The notes below the pieces were generated by a model. It saw nothing but the letters and a program-made list of their open reading frames with translations, made no database searches and was not told the origin of the DNA. Positions 1-5,883 of a DNA stretch of 7,535 nucleotides are shown here, one piece after another; position 1 is the first letter of the stretch; every line of letters starts with the position of its first letter. The translations under genes and the position numbers were made by a program. The stretch comes from Gammaproteobacteria bacterium (GTDB lineage: Bacteria > Pseudomonadota > Gammaproteobacteria > BMS3Bbin11), in the NCBI GenBank assembly GCA_030597275.1, contig JAUVSB010000068.1, positions 1 to 7,535 of the forward strand, read 5' to 3'.

Positions 1-1915
1 CTGCCTGTTGTTTCGTGCTATCAGTCTGTGCCTCACCGCCTTTTGCCTGCGCTGGTTTTCTTTGCGGCTTACGCTGACGAGTCTGCTGACTACCCCGGCG
101 CTGGCCACCACGGCGACTTTGTGGCCTACGACTCCTTTGCTGAGGTTTGCGTTGTTGCGGTGCAGGTTTTGTTTCTTCCTTAGGCTCCTCAGTTTTCTCA
201 GTATCACTACTGAACAGTTTCTTAACCAGTCCGGTAAACCATCCTCGTTCCTCAGTTGTGCTGGAACCCTGAGCGACTGCAGGCGGACTGGCAGGAGGTA
301 CTACTGTGGAATGAAATGCTGTGCTCACTACAGGCTTTTCTGCTGCCGGCTGGGGTTGAGAGCCAGGTGATGGCAATTCATTCTTTACTTCTTCTACGTG
401 TAGTTTATAGCTGGGTTTATCACCCACTTCATCCAGATCTTCACTACGTAGGCGCTCAATCGTGTAGTGAGGTGTTTCAAGGGAAGCTGTCGGTATGATC
501 TGTATTCGGGTACCCAAACGGTTTTCAATACCAGTGATTTCATGGCGCTTTTCATTCAACAGAAAAGTCGCGGATGCTATAGGTAAATAAGCATGAACTA
601 CTTCAGTATTTTCTTTTAGTGCTTCTTCCTGGATGATACGAAGAATGCTTAATGATGAAGATTGTATTCCTCGAATTTGCCCGGTTCCATCACAACGTGG
701 GCAAACCTGATAATTTGATTCACCCAGTGATGGACGAATACGCTGGCGTGACATTTCCAACAGGCCAAAGCGAGAAATCCGTCCGGTCTGGATTCGAGCT
801 CGATCAGATTCCAGTGCATCATTCAGGCGGTTTTCTACATTCCTCTGGTTTCTATGTGATGTCATGTCGATGAAATCGATCACTATCAACCCACCCAGGT
901 CACGCATCTTCAACTGTCTGGCAACTTCATCCGCTGCTTCCAGATTAGTCTGCAAGGCAGTTTCTTCAATATCACTGCCTTTGGTTGCGCGGGCTGAGTT
1001 CACATCAATGCTAACCAGGGCTTCGGTGTGGTCTATGACCAGCGAGCCTCCAGAAGGCATTTGCACAGAACGGGAAAATGCTGATTCTATCTGGTGTTCA
1101 ATCTGAAAACGGGAGAATAGGGGGACGGTATCTTCATATAGCTTCAAACGTGTAAGGTTTTGTGGCATGACCTGTTCCATGAAGCGTTTCGCACGCTCAT
1201 GGACTTCAGGATTGTCTATTAATATCTCAGTGATATCTGATCGCAAGTAGTCCCGCATAGCACGCACGACCAGATTGCTTTCCTGATAAATAAGAAATGG
1301 AGCAGGGCGATCAGAAGATGCCTTATCAATGGCCTCCCACAATTGTGACAGGTAATCGAGATCCCATTGCATGGCTTCCTGGGTTTTTCCAATACCGGCG
1401 GTACGTGCAATTAAAGCATGCTCGGTTGGTACGTCCAGCGCATTCATTATTTTTCTAAGTTCGGCGCGCTTTTCGCCTTCTATGCGGCGAGATATGCCGC
1501 CGCCTTTAGGATTGTTAGGCATAAGAACCAGATAGCGGCCAGCCAGGCTGATGAAGGTCGTTAAAGCGGCGCCTTTATTACCACGCTCTTCCTTTTCAAC
1601 CTGAATAACAAGTTCCTGCCCTTCCTTGATAACATCTTTGATGCGTGTCTGGGAGATAGGTGCGGTTTTTTTATCACCGGTAAAGAAACGGCGGGAAATT
1701 TCCTTCATTGGCAGGAAGCCCTGACGGACAGCACCGTAATCAACAAAGCAGGCTTCCAGGCTGGGTTCAACCCGGGTCACTATACCTTTGTAGATATTAC
1801 CTTTCTTTTGCTGGAAACTGGAGGATTCAATATCGAGGTCAATCAACCTCTGGCCATCAACGATGGCGACTCGCAACTCTTCTGCATGAGTTGCATTAAA
1901 CAACATTCTTTTCAT
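1..1915 (-). CDS. rne: Ribonuclease E (3' end outside window)
   Basis: This is the endoribonuclease that starts mRNA decay and processes rRNA and tRNA precursors, normally as the membrane-bound core of the degradosome. The frame is open from ATG at 1915 to the left edge (638 codons), and the N-terminus MKRMLFNATHAEELRVAIVD is nearly that of E. coli RNase E. Visible in order: S1 domain (about 37-120), 5'-sensor with R171-T172 (E. coli R169/T170), DNase I-like domain with metal-binding D304 and D347 (E. coli D303/D346), Zn-link CPRC with C405 and C408, and the small domain to about 510. Beyond that is a low-complexity tail. RGWFTGLVKKLF (557-568) matches the Segment-A amphipathic membrane helix, followed by an Arg/Gln-rich stretch (585-624) like an RNA-binding region. 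The end of the scaffold region is not in the window, so degradosome partner sites cannot be judged. The Shine-Dalgarno is weak (GGAA, 1926-1929). Expression is probably autoregulated through the long leader, as known in E. coli. Confidence 0.97.
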   Translation of the reverse strand, partial: MKRMLFNATHAEELRVAIVDGQRLIDLDIESSSFQQKKGNIYKGIVTRVEPSLEACFVDYGAVRQGFLPMKEISRRFFTGDKKTAPISQTRIKDVIKEGQELVIQVEKEERGNKGAALTTFISLAGRYLVLMPNNPKGGGISRRIEGEKRAELRKIMNALDVPTEHALIARTAGIGKTQEAMQWDLDYLSQLWEAIDKASSDRPAPFLIYQESNLVVRAMRDYLRSDITEILIDNPEVHERAKRFMEQVMPQNLTRLKLYEDTVPLFSRFQIEHQIESAFSRSVQMPSGGSLVIDHTEALVSIDVNSARATKGSDIEETALQTNLEAADEVARQLKMRDLGGLIVIDFIDMTSHRNQRNVENRLNDALESDRARIQTGRISRFGLLEMSRQRIRPSLGESNYQVCPRCDGTGQIRGIQSSSLSILRIIQEEALKENTEVVHAYLPIASATFLLNEKRHEITGIENRLGTRIQIIPTASLETPHYTIERLRSEDLDEVGDKPSYKLHVEEVKNELPSPGSQPQPAAEKPVVSTAFHSTVVPPASPPAVAQGSSTTEERGWFTGLVKKLFSSDTEKTEEPKEETKPAPQQRKPQQRSRRPQSRRGGQRRGSQQTRQRKPQRKPAQAKGGEAQTDSTKQQA

Positions 1916-1925
1916 TTTATGTATA

Positions 1926-1944
1926 TTCCGACGCAGCTTGCGTC
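1926..1944 (-). promoter_or_regulatory. Weak SD and adjacent hairpin before rne ATG
   Basis: On the minus strand a perfect 6-bp stem, GACGCA-AGC-TGCGTC (1930-1944), directly abuts GGAA (1926-1929), the only Shine-Dalgarno-like run. That run lies 10 nt before the ATG at 1915. A hairpin touching the SD could affect ribosome access or RNase E cleavage of the leader; this role is inferred. Confidence 0.4.
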
Positions 1945-2208
1945 AGGACTATCACGTTGCTGTAGCTGTTATTACCCTAATAAAAGAACCTTGTTTAGTA
2001 GTTACAAAAGGGTTTGAACAGGTTTTTTCTACTTTAGTACCATGAGCTACGTATAGCCTGTCTGTTTGCGTCACTATGCCTGCTACTCACATTAAACATT
2101 AAATTTAGTAACAGACTGTCATTCTTAAAAAATGTGATTTCCGTATCTGACTAACAACATCTTATTCTTTACATCTGGCGCAGATTTTATAACTATGCGC
2201 GAGGTCAA

Positions 2209-2224
2209 CAGCTTTTCAAAGCTG
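2209..2224 (-). repeat. Perfect 7-bp inverted repeat in rne leader
   Basis: CAGCTTT and AAAGCTG are separated by 2 nt, so in RNA this is a 6-bp stem with a 4-nt loop. It lies in the middle of the predicted rne leader, about 300 nt before the start codon. No T-run follows, so it is not a canonical terminator. Confidence 0.4.
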
Positions 2225-2261
2225 GAAAATATTGTGTTAACCGGTTCCAGTACACACGGTG

Positions 2262-2278
2262 GACAGTCATTTTCTGTC
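2262..2278 (-). repeat. Short hairpin in rne leader
   Basis: GACAG (2262-2266) pairs with CTGTC (2274-2278) around a 7-nt loop that is A-rich in the minus-strand RNA. A single-stranded AU-rich loop in an rne leader would fit RNase E's known preference for AU-rich single-stranded sites. That link is inference. Confidence 0.3.
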
Positions 2279-2308
2279 ATCTTCCCGGCACTTTCTGGTG
2301 GAAATCCC
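2274..2308. repeat. Possible eroded GTCATTCCCGC-type dispersed repeat
   Basis: The plus strand reads GTCATCTTCCCGG, then a short spacer, then GGTGGAAATCCCATTTACCC. From memory this resembles the common dispersed inverted repeat GTCATTCCCGC...GCGGGAATCCA found in intergenic regions of many proteobacteria, but with several mismatches. The match is by eye only, and the element would now be part of the rne leader. Confidence 0.2.
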
Positions 2309-2423
2309 ATTTACCCGAGGATGAAGGTTACATCCTTACATCCAATATTCATTCAATATATGCGAGCCAATTATAGTAATTCAAATAAAGAAATAACTAA
2401 TTCATTGGTATTCACAACGACAC

Positions 2424-2452
2424 ACTATACCAGTGTCTAGATATAGCCACAA
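2424..2452 (-). promoter_or_regulatory. Sigma70-type promoter for rne
   Basis: On the minus strand, -35 TTGTGG (2447-2452), a 17-nt spacer and -10 TATAGT (2424-2429), with TG one base upstream of the -10 (extended -10). Predicted start is near 2417. An imperfect dyad, ACACT/AGTGT (2422-2436), lies across the -10. A second TATAAT on the same strand at 2370-2375 has no good -35 and may be a minor promoter. Confidence 0.6.
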
Positions 2453-2457
2453 TATTT

Positions 2458-2487
2458 TGTCTACTAAGTTTATGATTATTCGATGAT
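2458..2487 (+). promoter_or_regulatory. Weak candidate promoter for rluC operon
   Basis: TTGTCT (2458-2463) and GATGAT (2482-2487) are spaced by 18 nt, each matching four of six consensus bases, giving a start near 2494. It is the best plus-strand candidate I found between rne and rluC, but it is weak, and the true promoter may lie further upstream. Confidence 0.2.
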
Positions 2488-2489
2488 TC

Positions 2490-2505
2490 GAGATGTCCAC
2501 ATCTC
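2490..2505 (+). repeat. Perfect palindrome before rluC
   Basis: GAGATGT and ACATCTC are separated by CC, giving 7-bp perfect arms ending 24 nt before the rluC ATG. It could be a protein-binding site or a hairpin in the 5' UTR. The rluC start lacks a Shine-Dalgarno, so this element lies where a translational signal would normally be sought. Confidence 0.5.
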
Positions 2506-2529
2506 ACATAAACACTGTATCATTCGTGC

Positions 2530-3516
2530 ATGTCGGTAAGAAACCCATCAAATAAAACAGCCCAGCCAGCTCAATCTACCGGGGTTCGCCTGCTGGAGGT
2601 GAGCCAGGAGTTCACTGGCCAGAGGATAGATAACTTCCTGTTAGCCCAGTTAAAAGGGGCTCCACGAAGTTTAATTTATCGCTTGCTGCGTACCGGACAG
2701 GTGAGGGTAAACAAAGGCCGTAAGAAGCCACACTACAGGCTTAATGCTGGTGATATGGTTCGCATTCCACCCGTATCTCTGGTTGAAAGAGAGCCGTCAC
2801 AGGCAAGCCGTTCGGACAAAGAAAGACTTTTAAACAGTATTCTGTATGAAGATAATTCGATAATTGTTATAAATAAACCTGCAGGCATGGCAGTTCATGG
2901 AGGCAGCGGCATTAGCTATGGTGTTATCGAGGCCTTCCGTCAAATAAAGCCGGAATGTCGTTTTCTCGAACTGGTACACCGACTGGACAGGGAGACCTCA
3001 GGCTGCCTCATGCTGGCAAAAAAACGATCCGCACTGGTTAGTCTTCACGAGATGCTCAGACGTGAACATGGAAAGAGCATGGAAAAAACCTACCTGGCAC
3101 TGCTGCGTGGTGTATGGGTGGGGAAAAAGAAAAAAATTAATGCACCCCTTGAGGTCAATAGCCGTCAATCCGGAGAACGCTTCGTTACTGTTTCAGCCAA
3201 TGGCAAACCAGCAAGCAGTATTTTTGTACCACAAAGAAACTTTCCTCAGGCTGGGGCCTCACTGGTGAGCATCAAACTGCTTACCGGCCGCACACACCAG
3301 GCGCGTGTCCATGCTTTATCTATTGATCAACCCATAGCTGGTGATGATCGATATGGCGACCGGGCTTTCAATAGACGAATGAAACTTGAAGGTCTAAAAC
3401 GTCTTTTTTTGCATGCCAGCCGACTTCGCTTCAAACATCCAGTGGACAATAAAGAAATGGTGATCGAAGCCCCTTTGCCTGAACAACTTGCAGCACTGCT
3501 GGAAAAACTTTCATGA
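2530..3516 (+). CDS. rluC: 23S rRNA pseudouridine synthase RluC
   Basis: RluC converts uridines 955, 2504 and 2580 of 23S rRNA (E. coli numbering) to pseudouridine. The 328-aa protein has an N-terminal S4 RNA-binding domain (about 31-81, beginning QRIDNFLLAQLKGAPRSLIY) and the RluA-type catalytic domain. The signature HRLDRETSG starts at residue 150, with catalytic Asp at D153. Other RluC-like blocks are AVHGGSG, FLELVHRLD, LTGRTHQARVHA and DDRYGDR. Length fits the family (E. coli about 319 aa). The ATG at 2530 is chosen because the RluC N-terminal block begins about 25 residues later and no other start is near. No Shine-Dalgarno is visible before it. It is divergent from rne, as in E. coli, and its TGA overlaps the next gene's ATG by 4 bp, so the three genes form an operon. 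Confidence 0.96.
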   Translation: MSVRNPSNKTAQPAQSTGVRLLEVSQEFTGQRIDNFLLAQLKGAPRSLIYRLLRTGQVRVNKGRKKPHYRLNAGDMVRIPPVSLVEREPSQASRSDKERLLNSILYEDNSIIVINKPAGMAVHGGSGISYGVIEAFRQIKPECRFLELVHRLDRETSGCLMLAKKRSALVSLHEMLRREHGKSMEKTYLALLRGVWVGKKKKINAPLEVNSRQSGERFVTVSANGKPASSIFVPQRNFPQAGASLVSIKLLTGRTHQARVHALSIDQPIAGDDRYGDRAFNRRMKLEGLKRLFLHASRLRFKHPVDNKEMVIEAPLPEQLAALLEKLS

Positions 3517-4178
3517 AAACAGATAAGGAAAAAAACTACGAATTGATCATTTTTGACTGGGATGGCACCCTGATGGATTCGGAAAGCAAGATTGTAAACT
3601 GCTTCAGAAAGGCAGCCGCTGATGTTGAGATAAGCTATCCAGGGGATGCTGCTGTACGAAATATCATTGGCCTGGGCCTGAAAGAAGCGCTGGATGTCCT
3701 GTTACCAGATTTTGATGAAAGCATAAGAATGCAGGTTGTTGATAGATACCGTGAACATTTTCTGTATCTTGATGAAACAGACATGCCATTATTCGCAGGT
3801 GTGGAAGAGGGACTGATGCAACTCAGGCAACACGACTATTCACTTGCCATTGCCACTGGAAAAGCAAGAATAGGACTGGATAAGGTCCTTGAGCATACAC
3901 AGCTGGGTGAATATTTCATTGCCTCCCGTTGTGCTGATGAGGCAATATCCAAACCGCATCCACGCATGGTTCTGGATATCCTCGAGGAAACAGGAATAAC
4001 CGCCGACAAGGCTGTGGTTGTTGGCGACACAAGTTATGATATACAAATGGCCCATAGTGCAAATACCGATGCACTTGCCGTTTGTTACGGTGTACATCAT
4101 CGAGATGATCTGAAAGCAGAACAGCCGCTCGATTGCGTTGATGATTTTAATTCTGTTATTCAGTGGTTCTTAAAATGA
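3513..4178 (+). CDS. HAD-IA family phosphatase (Gph-like)
   Basis: A cytoplasmic haloacid dehalogenase superfamily hydrolase, probably a small-molecule phosphatase. All four HAD motifs are present: I, DWDGT with nucleophile D15 and acid/base D17; II, T115 in IATGK; III, K147 in SKPHP; IV, GDTSYD with D172 and D176. The helical cap between motifs I and II marks subfamily IA. The 221-aa length fits phosphoglycolate phosphatase-like enzymes, but substrate cannot be read from sequence. A HAD gene right after rluC is, as I recall, the Pseudomonas arrangement. The start overlaps the rluC stop (ATGA) and the end overlaps yajD (ATGA), implying translational coupling. A role in removing a toxic phosphorylated metabolite or nucleotide is plausible but unproven. 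Confidence 0.9.
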   Translation: MKTDKEKNYELIIFDWDGTLMDSESKIVNCFRKAAADVEISYPGDAAVRNIIGLGLKEALDVLLPDFDESIRMQVVDRYREHFLYLDETDMPLFAGVEEGLMQLRQHDYSLAIATGKARIGLDKVLEHTQLGEYFIASRCADEAISKPHPRMVLDILEETGITADKAVVVGDTSYDIQMAHSANTDALAVCYGVHHRDDLKAEQPLDCVDDFNSVIQWFLK

Positions 4179-4549
4179 CTTCAGATAAAAACAAATCCAG
4201 TAGTGAAAAACTAGACAAAATAGTTGCCGAAGCCCACCGCAACAGAGACAAGCGTGAACAGGGATACCGGGAAAAATCTTTGAAAATGTACCCGTGGATC
4301 TGTGGTCGATGCGCACGTGAGTTCACCCAGGAAAATGTGCGTGAATTGACCGTGCATCATCGCAATCACAATCATGATGATAACCCTGAAGACGGCAGTA
4401 ACTGGGAGCTGTTATGTGTCTATTGTCATGATAATGAGCACTCTCGACTGATAGATGGAGATTATGGCGAGATCAGCTCAAATAAGAATAAAGAGCAGGG
4501 GGTTACGCACAACCCACTTGCTGGACTTGCAGACCTGCTCAAGAAATAA
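4175..4549 (+). CDS. yajD: YajD-family HNH nuclease protein
   Basis: A 124-aa member of the HNH superfamily close to E. coli YajD, a protein of unknown physiological role. Shared blocks include GYREKSLKMYPWICGRCARE, VRELTVHH and NPEDGSNWELLCVYCHD. Two CxxC pairs (C43/C46 and C81/C84) would bind structural zinc. H61-H62, N76 and H85/H89 fit the beta-beta-alpha-metal nuclease core. The N-terminal 30 residues and C-terminal tail are charged and not conserved with YajD as I remember it. I chose ATG 4175, in a 4-bp ATGA overlap with the HAD gene, over the in-frame GTG at 4163, because the coupled overlap repeats the rluC/HAD junction. Nuclease activity is inferred from the family. Co-transcription with rluC suggests a nucleic-acid housekeeping job. 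Confidence 0.9.
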   Translation: MTSDKNKSSSEKLDKIVAEAHRNRDKREQGYREKSLKMYPWICGRCAREFTQENVRELTVHHRNHNHDDNPEDGSNWELLCVYCHDNEHSRLIDGDYGEISSNKNKEQGVTHNPLAGLADLLKK

Positions 4550-4602
4550 CTTGTCCACCTACAGGCTTTGATATTTCAAGGAAGCTCAATTTTAGAACAT
4601 AT

Positions 4603-4631
4603 TTGACACGTTCATCACCTGTCAATATTAT
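4603..4631 (+). promoter_or_regulatory. Strong sigma70 promoter with inverted repeat
   Basis: TTGACA (4603-4608) is a perfect -35. A 17-nt spacer leads to TATTAT (4626-4631), five of six consensus bases. Predicted start is near 4638, about 105 nt before the downstream ATG. TGTCAA (4620-4625), touching the -10, is the exact inverse of the -35, making TTGACA-N11-TGTCAA; this could be an operator. It lies in the 194-bp gap after yajD, where I saw no convincing terminator (only a weak stem at 4566-4581 without an adjacent T-run). Confidence 0.65.
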
Positions 4632-4728
4632 GCTGTAACAGTATGTCGTGATGGTTTGGCGAAGTAATAATAATTCTAAATTATCGGCAGGCAGAAAAAT
4701 ACAAAAAATATACTGATTATTGGATACT

Positions 4729-4734
4729 GAGGAG
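4729..4734 (+). promoter_or_regulatory. Ribosome binding site fixing start at 4744
   Basis: GAGGAG lies 9 nt before ATG 4744. It decides against the in-frame TTG at 4720, which has no SD and whose extra codons include the SD itself. Confidence 0.7.
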
Positions 4735-4743
4735 ATAAAGCGA

Positions 4744-4986
4744 ATGGATGGTGAGCAGCGTACTGGTGAAAAACCAGTACCCGATGATTTGATTAGTTTC
4801 ATGAACGAGGAACAGTTGATGGCATACCATTCACTGGAACGCTTCGGCTGGTATATAAAGTTCATCAGGCGGCCGATATTTCAACGACCTATATGTGTAA
4901 TGTCTAACCCTGAAGGTACCGTCGTGGGGGTGCTCGAGGATGATGGAACCTTAAACGAAAAACCGGATATCGTCATACGGGACTAA
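4744..4986 (+). CDS. Small conserved-looking protein, unknown function
   Basis: An 80-aa soluble acidic protein. The core from about residue 18 (SFMNEEQLMAYHSLERFGWY, then IKFIRRPIFQRP) leads to a short beta-rich half (VMSNPEGTVVGVLEDDGTLN) ending in KPDIVIRD. I recall similar short proteins with a helix, FGW, IKFIRRP and LEDDG pattern in gammaproteobacteria such as Pseudomonas, but know no function or reliable family name. No signal peptide, membrane segment or cysteine pair is visible (one Cys). It has its own strong promoter and a good SD, which supports a real, well-expressed gene independent of the rluC operon. Its stop is only 10 bp from the stop of the convergent sulfotransferase gene. 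Confidence 0.75.
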   Translation: MDGEQRTGEKPVPDDLISFMNEEQLMAYHSLERFGWYIKFIRRPIFQRPICVMSNPEGTVVGVLEDDGTLNEKPDIVIRD

Positions 4987-4996
4987 AACATAACCA

Positions 4997-5746
4997 TCAC
5001 TTCAACAATTTAGCTATCTCATCCGAGTATCCAAATAGCTCGATGTCCTTCTTATAACGCCTGGCAGCGATTCTAGCCAGTTCCGGAGTGTAGGCTTCAC
5101 GGTAGTCGACATGCTGTGAGCGATTCTGGTGCGGCAATTCGGGCAGGCTGAATTTCTCTCGTAGAAAATCCCAATCTTTATTCAGCTGTTCGAAATGACC
5201 GACAAAATCAACCATCAGCTTTCCTCGATGATATAAGAAAGTGTGCTGTGAGCGGAAATGAATGTCTGAGATGCGATCAGGAATATCTGCAACGGCTACA
5301 ACAAATTCAGGGAACGTCATGTCCTTGTGAAAGGTTTTTCCATAGCGCCAGAGCAGGGGGCGCATGCCCAGCTCTTTTTCATAGTAAACAATCTTTTGCG
5401 CGTAACAGGACAACAGTCGATCAAGCGGGTTACGGACAAACCCAAAGCGGTAATAGTCATTTTCTCTTAACAGGGCTAAGGGTGTGAAGTGCCAGGGCGC
5501 TTGATGTATATCGCCTCGCCATTGCATGCCGATGTGGCTGGCAATAGCAATTTTCATTGAGCGATTAGCAACTTTTGGTGTGGGAACAAAACCAAGTTTT
5601 AGCTCAGGTACTACGATAGTCTTCGGGTATTCAAACAAATAGCTGTAGCGAATGAGTGGCAGCCGGGTAACCAGTGGCGAGTTTTTCAGCTGTAGTTTTG
5701 CAGCATCGATCGAACGTGACAGAGTACGCCAAAACATGCCGGCCAT
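4997..5746 (-). CDS. Carbohydrate-type sulfotransferase (Sulfotransfer_2)
   Basis: A 249-aa PAPS-dependent sulfotransferase of the family that includes eukaryotic chondroitin/HNK-1 sulfotransferases (Pfam Sulfotransfer_2). The 5'-phosphosulfate loop is TPKVANRSMK (56-65) and the 3'-phosphate site is FVRNPLDRLLSCY (103-115). The later HFRSQHTFL (163-171), GHFEQLNKDW (183-192) and the C-terminal YKKDIELFGY (231-240) are typical family blocks. No classical membrane anchor is seen, unlike the Golgi enzymes; the N-terminus is weakly basic/amphipathic, so it probably acts on the cytoplasmic side. The start at 5746 is supported by GAGG (5753-5756) 6 nt upstream; ATG 5737 is an alternative. The likely acceptor is a glycan, perhaps one made with the divergent glycosyltransferase; the acceptor is not determinable here. 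PAPS-synthesis genes are not in the window. Confidence 0.88.
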   Translation of the reverse strand: MAGMFWRTLSRSIDAAKLQLKNSPLVTRLPLIRYSYLFEYPKTIVVPELKLGFVPTPKVANRSMKIAIASHIGMQWRGDIHQAPWHFTPLALLRENDYYRFGFVRNPLDRLLSCYAQKIVYYEKELGMRPLLWRYGKTFHKDMTFPEFVVAVADIPDRISDIHFRSQHTFLYHRGKLMVDFVGHFEQLNKDWDFLREKFSLPELPHQNRSQHVDYREAYTPELARIAARRYKKDIELFGYSDEIAKLLK

Positions 5747-5820
5747 TTTTAACCTCGTAATAGAAATTGTGTCAGATGGAGTGTGTTTTCGGCATTTGAT
5801 AGCCTTGTGACGAGGATTAA

Positions 5821-5842
5821 ATCACGAGTGTGATAAAATCAC
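5821..5842. repeat. Alternating ATCAC/GTGAT half-sites
   Basis: ATCAC (5821-5825), then GTGAT (5830-5834), then ATCAC (5838-5842), with 4-nt and 3-nt gaps. Each neighbouring pair forms an inverted repeat, so the two dyads share the middle arm. It looks like a regulator-binding array. It does not match CRP (TGTGA-N6-TCACA) or FNR (TTGAT-N4-ATCAA) spacing. Confidence 0.5.
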
Positions 5843-5843
5843 T

Positions 5844-5865
5844 ATCATAATCATAATCATAATAC
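5844..5865. repeat. Hexanucleotide tandem repeat (ATCATA)3
   Basis: Three exact tandem copies of ATCATA (5844-5861) followed by a partial, diverging copy (ATAC). It begins one base after the ATCAC/GTGAT array and ends 18 bp before the glycosyltransferase ATG. Repeats of this kind in promoters can change copy number by slippage; three copies is few, so phase variation is only a possibility. Confidence 0.6.
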
Positions 5866-5883
5866 TAACCTTGTATAAATAGA

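Larger units (their letters stand above)
1916..2417 (-). promoter_or_regulatory. Long rne 5' leader (putative autoregulatory UTR)
   Basis: From the promoter at 2424-2452 the rne transcript would start near 2417, leaving about 500 nt of untranslated leader. E. coli rne has a 361-nt leader whose hairpins let RNase E cleave its own message. A long leader in the same divergent rne/rluC gap suggests the same logic. I could not recognise the E. coli hp2/hp3 sequence by eye. Small hairpins I can see: CAGCTTT/AAAGCTG (2209-2224), GACAG/CTGTC (2262-2278), GGATG/CATCC (2319-2335, with a second copy of one arm at 2339-2343) and GACGCA/TGCGTC (1930-1944). Short open frames on both strands here (2125-2310 minus, 2195-2440 plus) match no protein I know and have no convincing ribosome site. 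Confidence 0.5.
5747..5883. promoter_or_regulatory. Divergent promoter region, sulfotransferase/GT
   Basis: A 137-bp AT-rich gap between two divergent starts. On the plus strand TATAAA (5874-5879) lies too close to ATG 5884 for a normal -10, and I found no good -35/-10 pair in either direction. Repeated CATAAT (plus) / TATGAT-like (minus) words from the tandem repeat at 5844-5865 could serve as -10 elements. The region is therefore likely to use an activator or a non-sigma70 factor; this is inference. Confidence 0.4.

Noticed and set aside
8..1106. Several plus-strand open frames of 73-120 codons (8-370, 256-498, 652-873, 864-1106).
   Set aside because: All lie opposite the clearly conserved rne coding frame and show no family resemblance or ribosome sites.
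2195..2440. An 81-codon plus-strand frame and an overlapping 61-codon minus-strand frame in the rne/rluC gap.
   Set aside because: No SD, no recognisable protein pattern, and they lie within the predicted rne leader; the minus-strand peptide resembles translated repeat sequence.
4163..4177. GTG start at 4163 for yajD.
   Set aside because: ATG 4175 gives a 4-bp ATGA overlap identical in type to the preceding junction and keeps the usual family N-terminus.
4566..4593. Rho-independent terminator after yajD.
   Set aside because: The stem (CTTTGA/TCAAGG) is short and AU-rich with a wobble pair, and the T-run is too far away.
4539..4865. A 108-codon minus-strand frame across the promoter and the 80-aa gene.
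   Set aside because: It runs antisense through a yajD end, a strong promoter and a well-supported gene, with no recognisable protein pattern.
5805..5842. CRP or FNR binding site in the divergent promoter.
   Set aside because: TGTGA and TCAC words are present, but the spacing (5 or 10 nt) does not fit CRP, and the half-sites are not TTGAT as FNR requires.
5844..5865. CRISPR-like repeats.
   Set aside because: This is a 6-bp tandem repeat with no spacers, and no cas gene is present.
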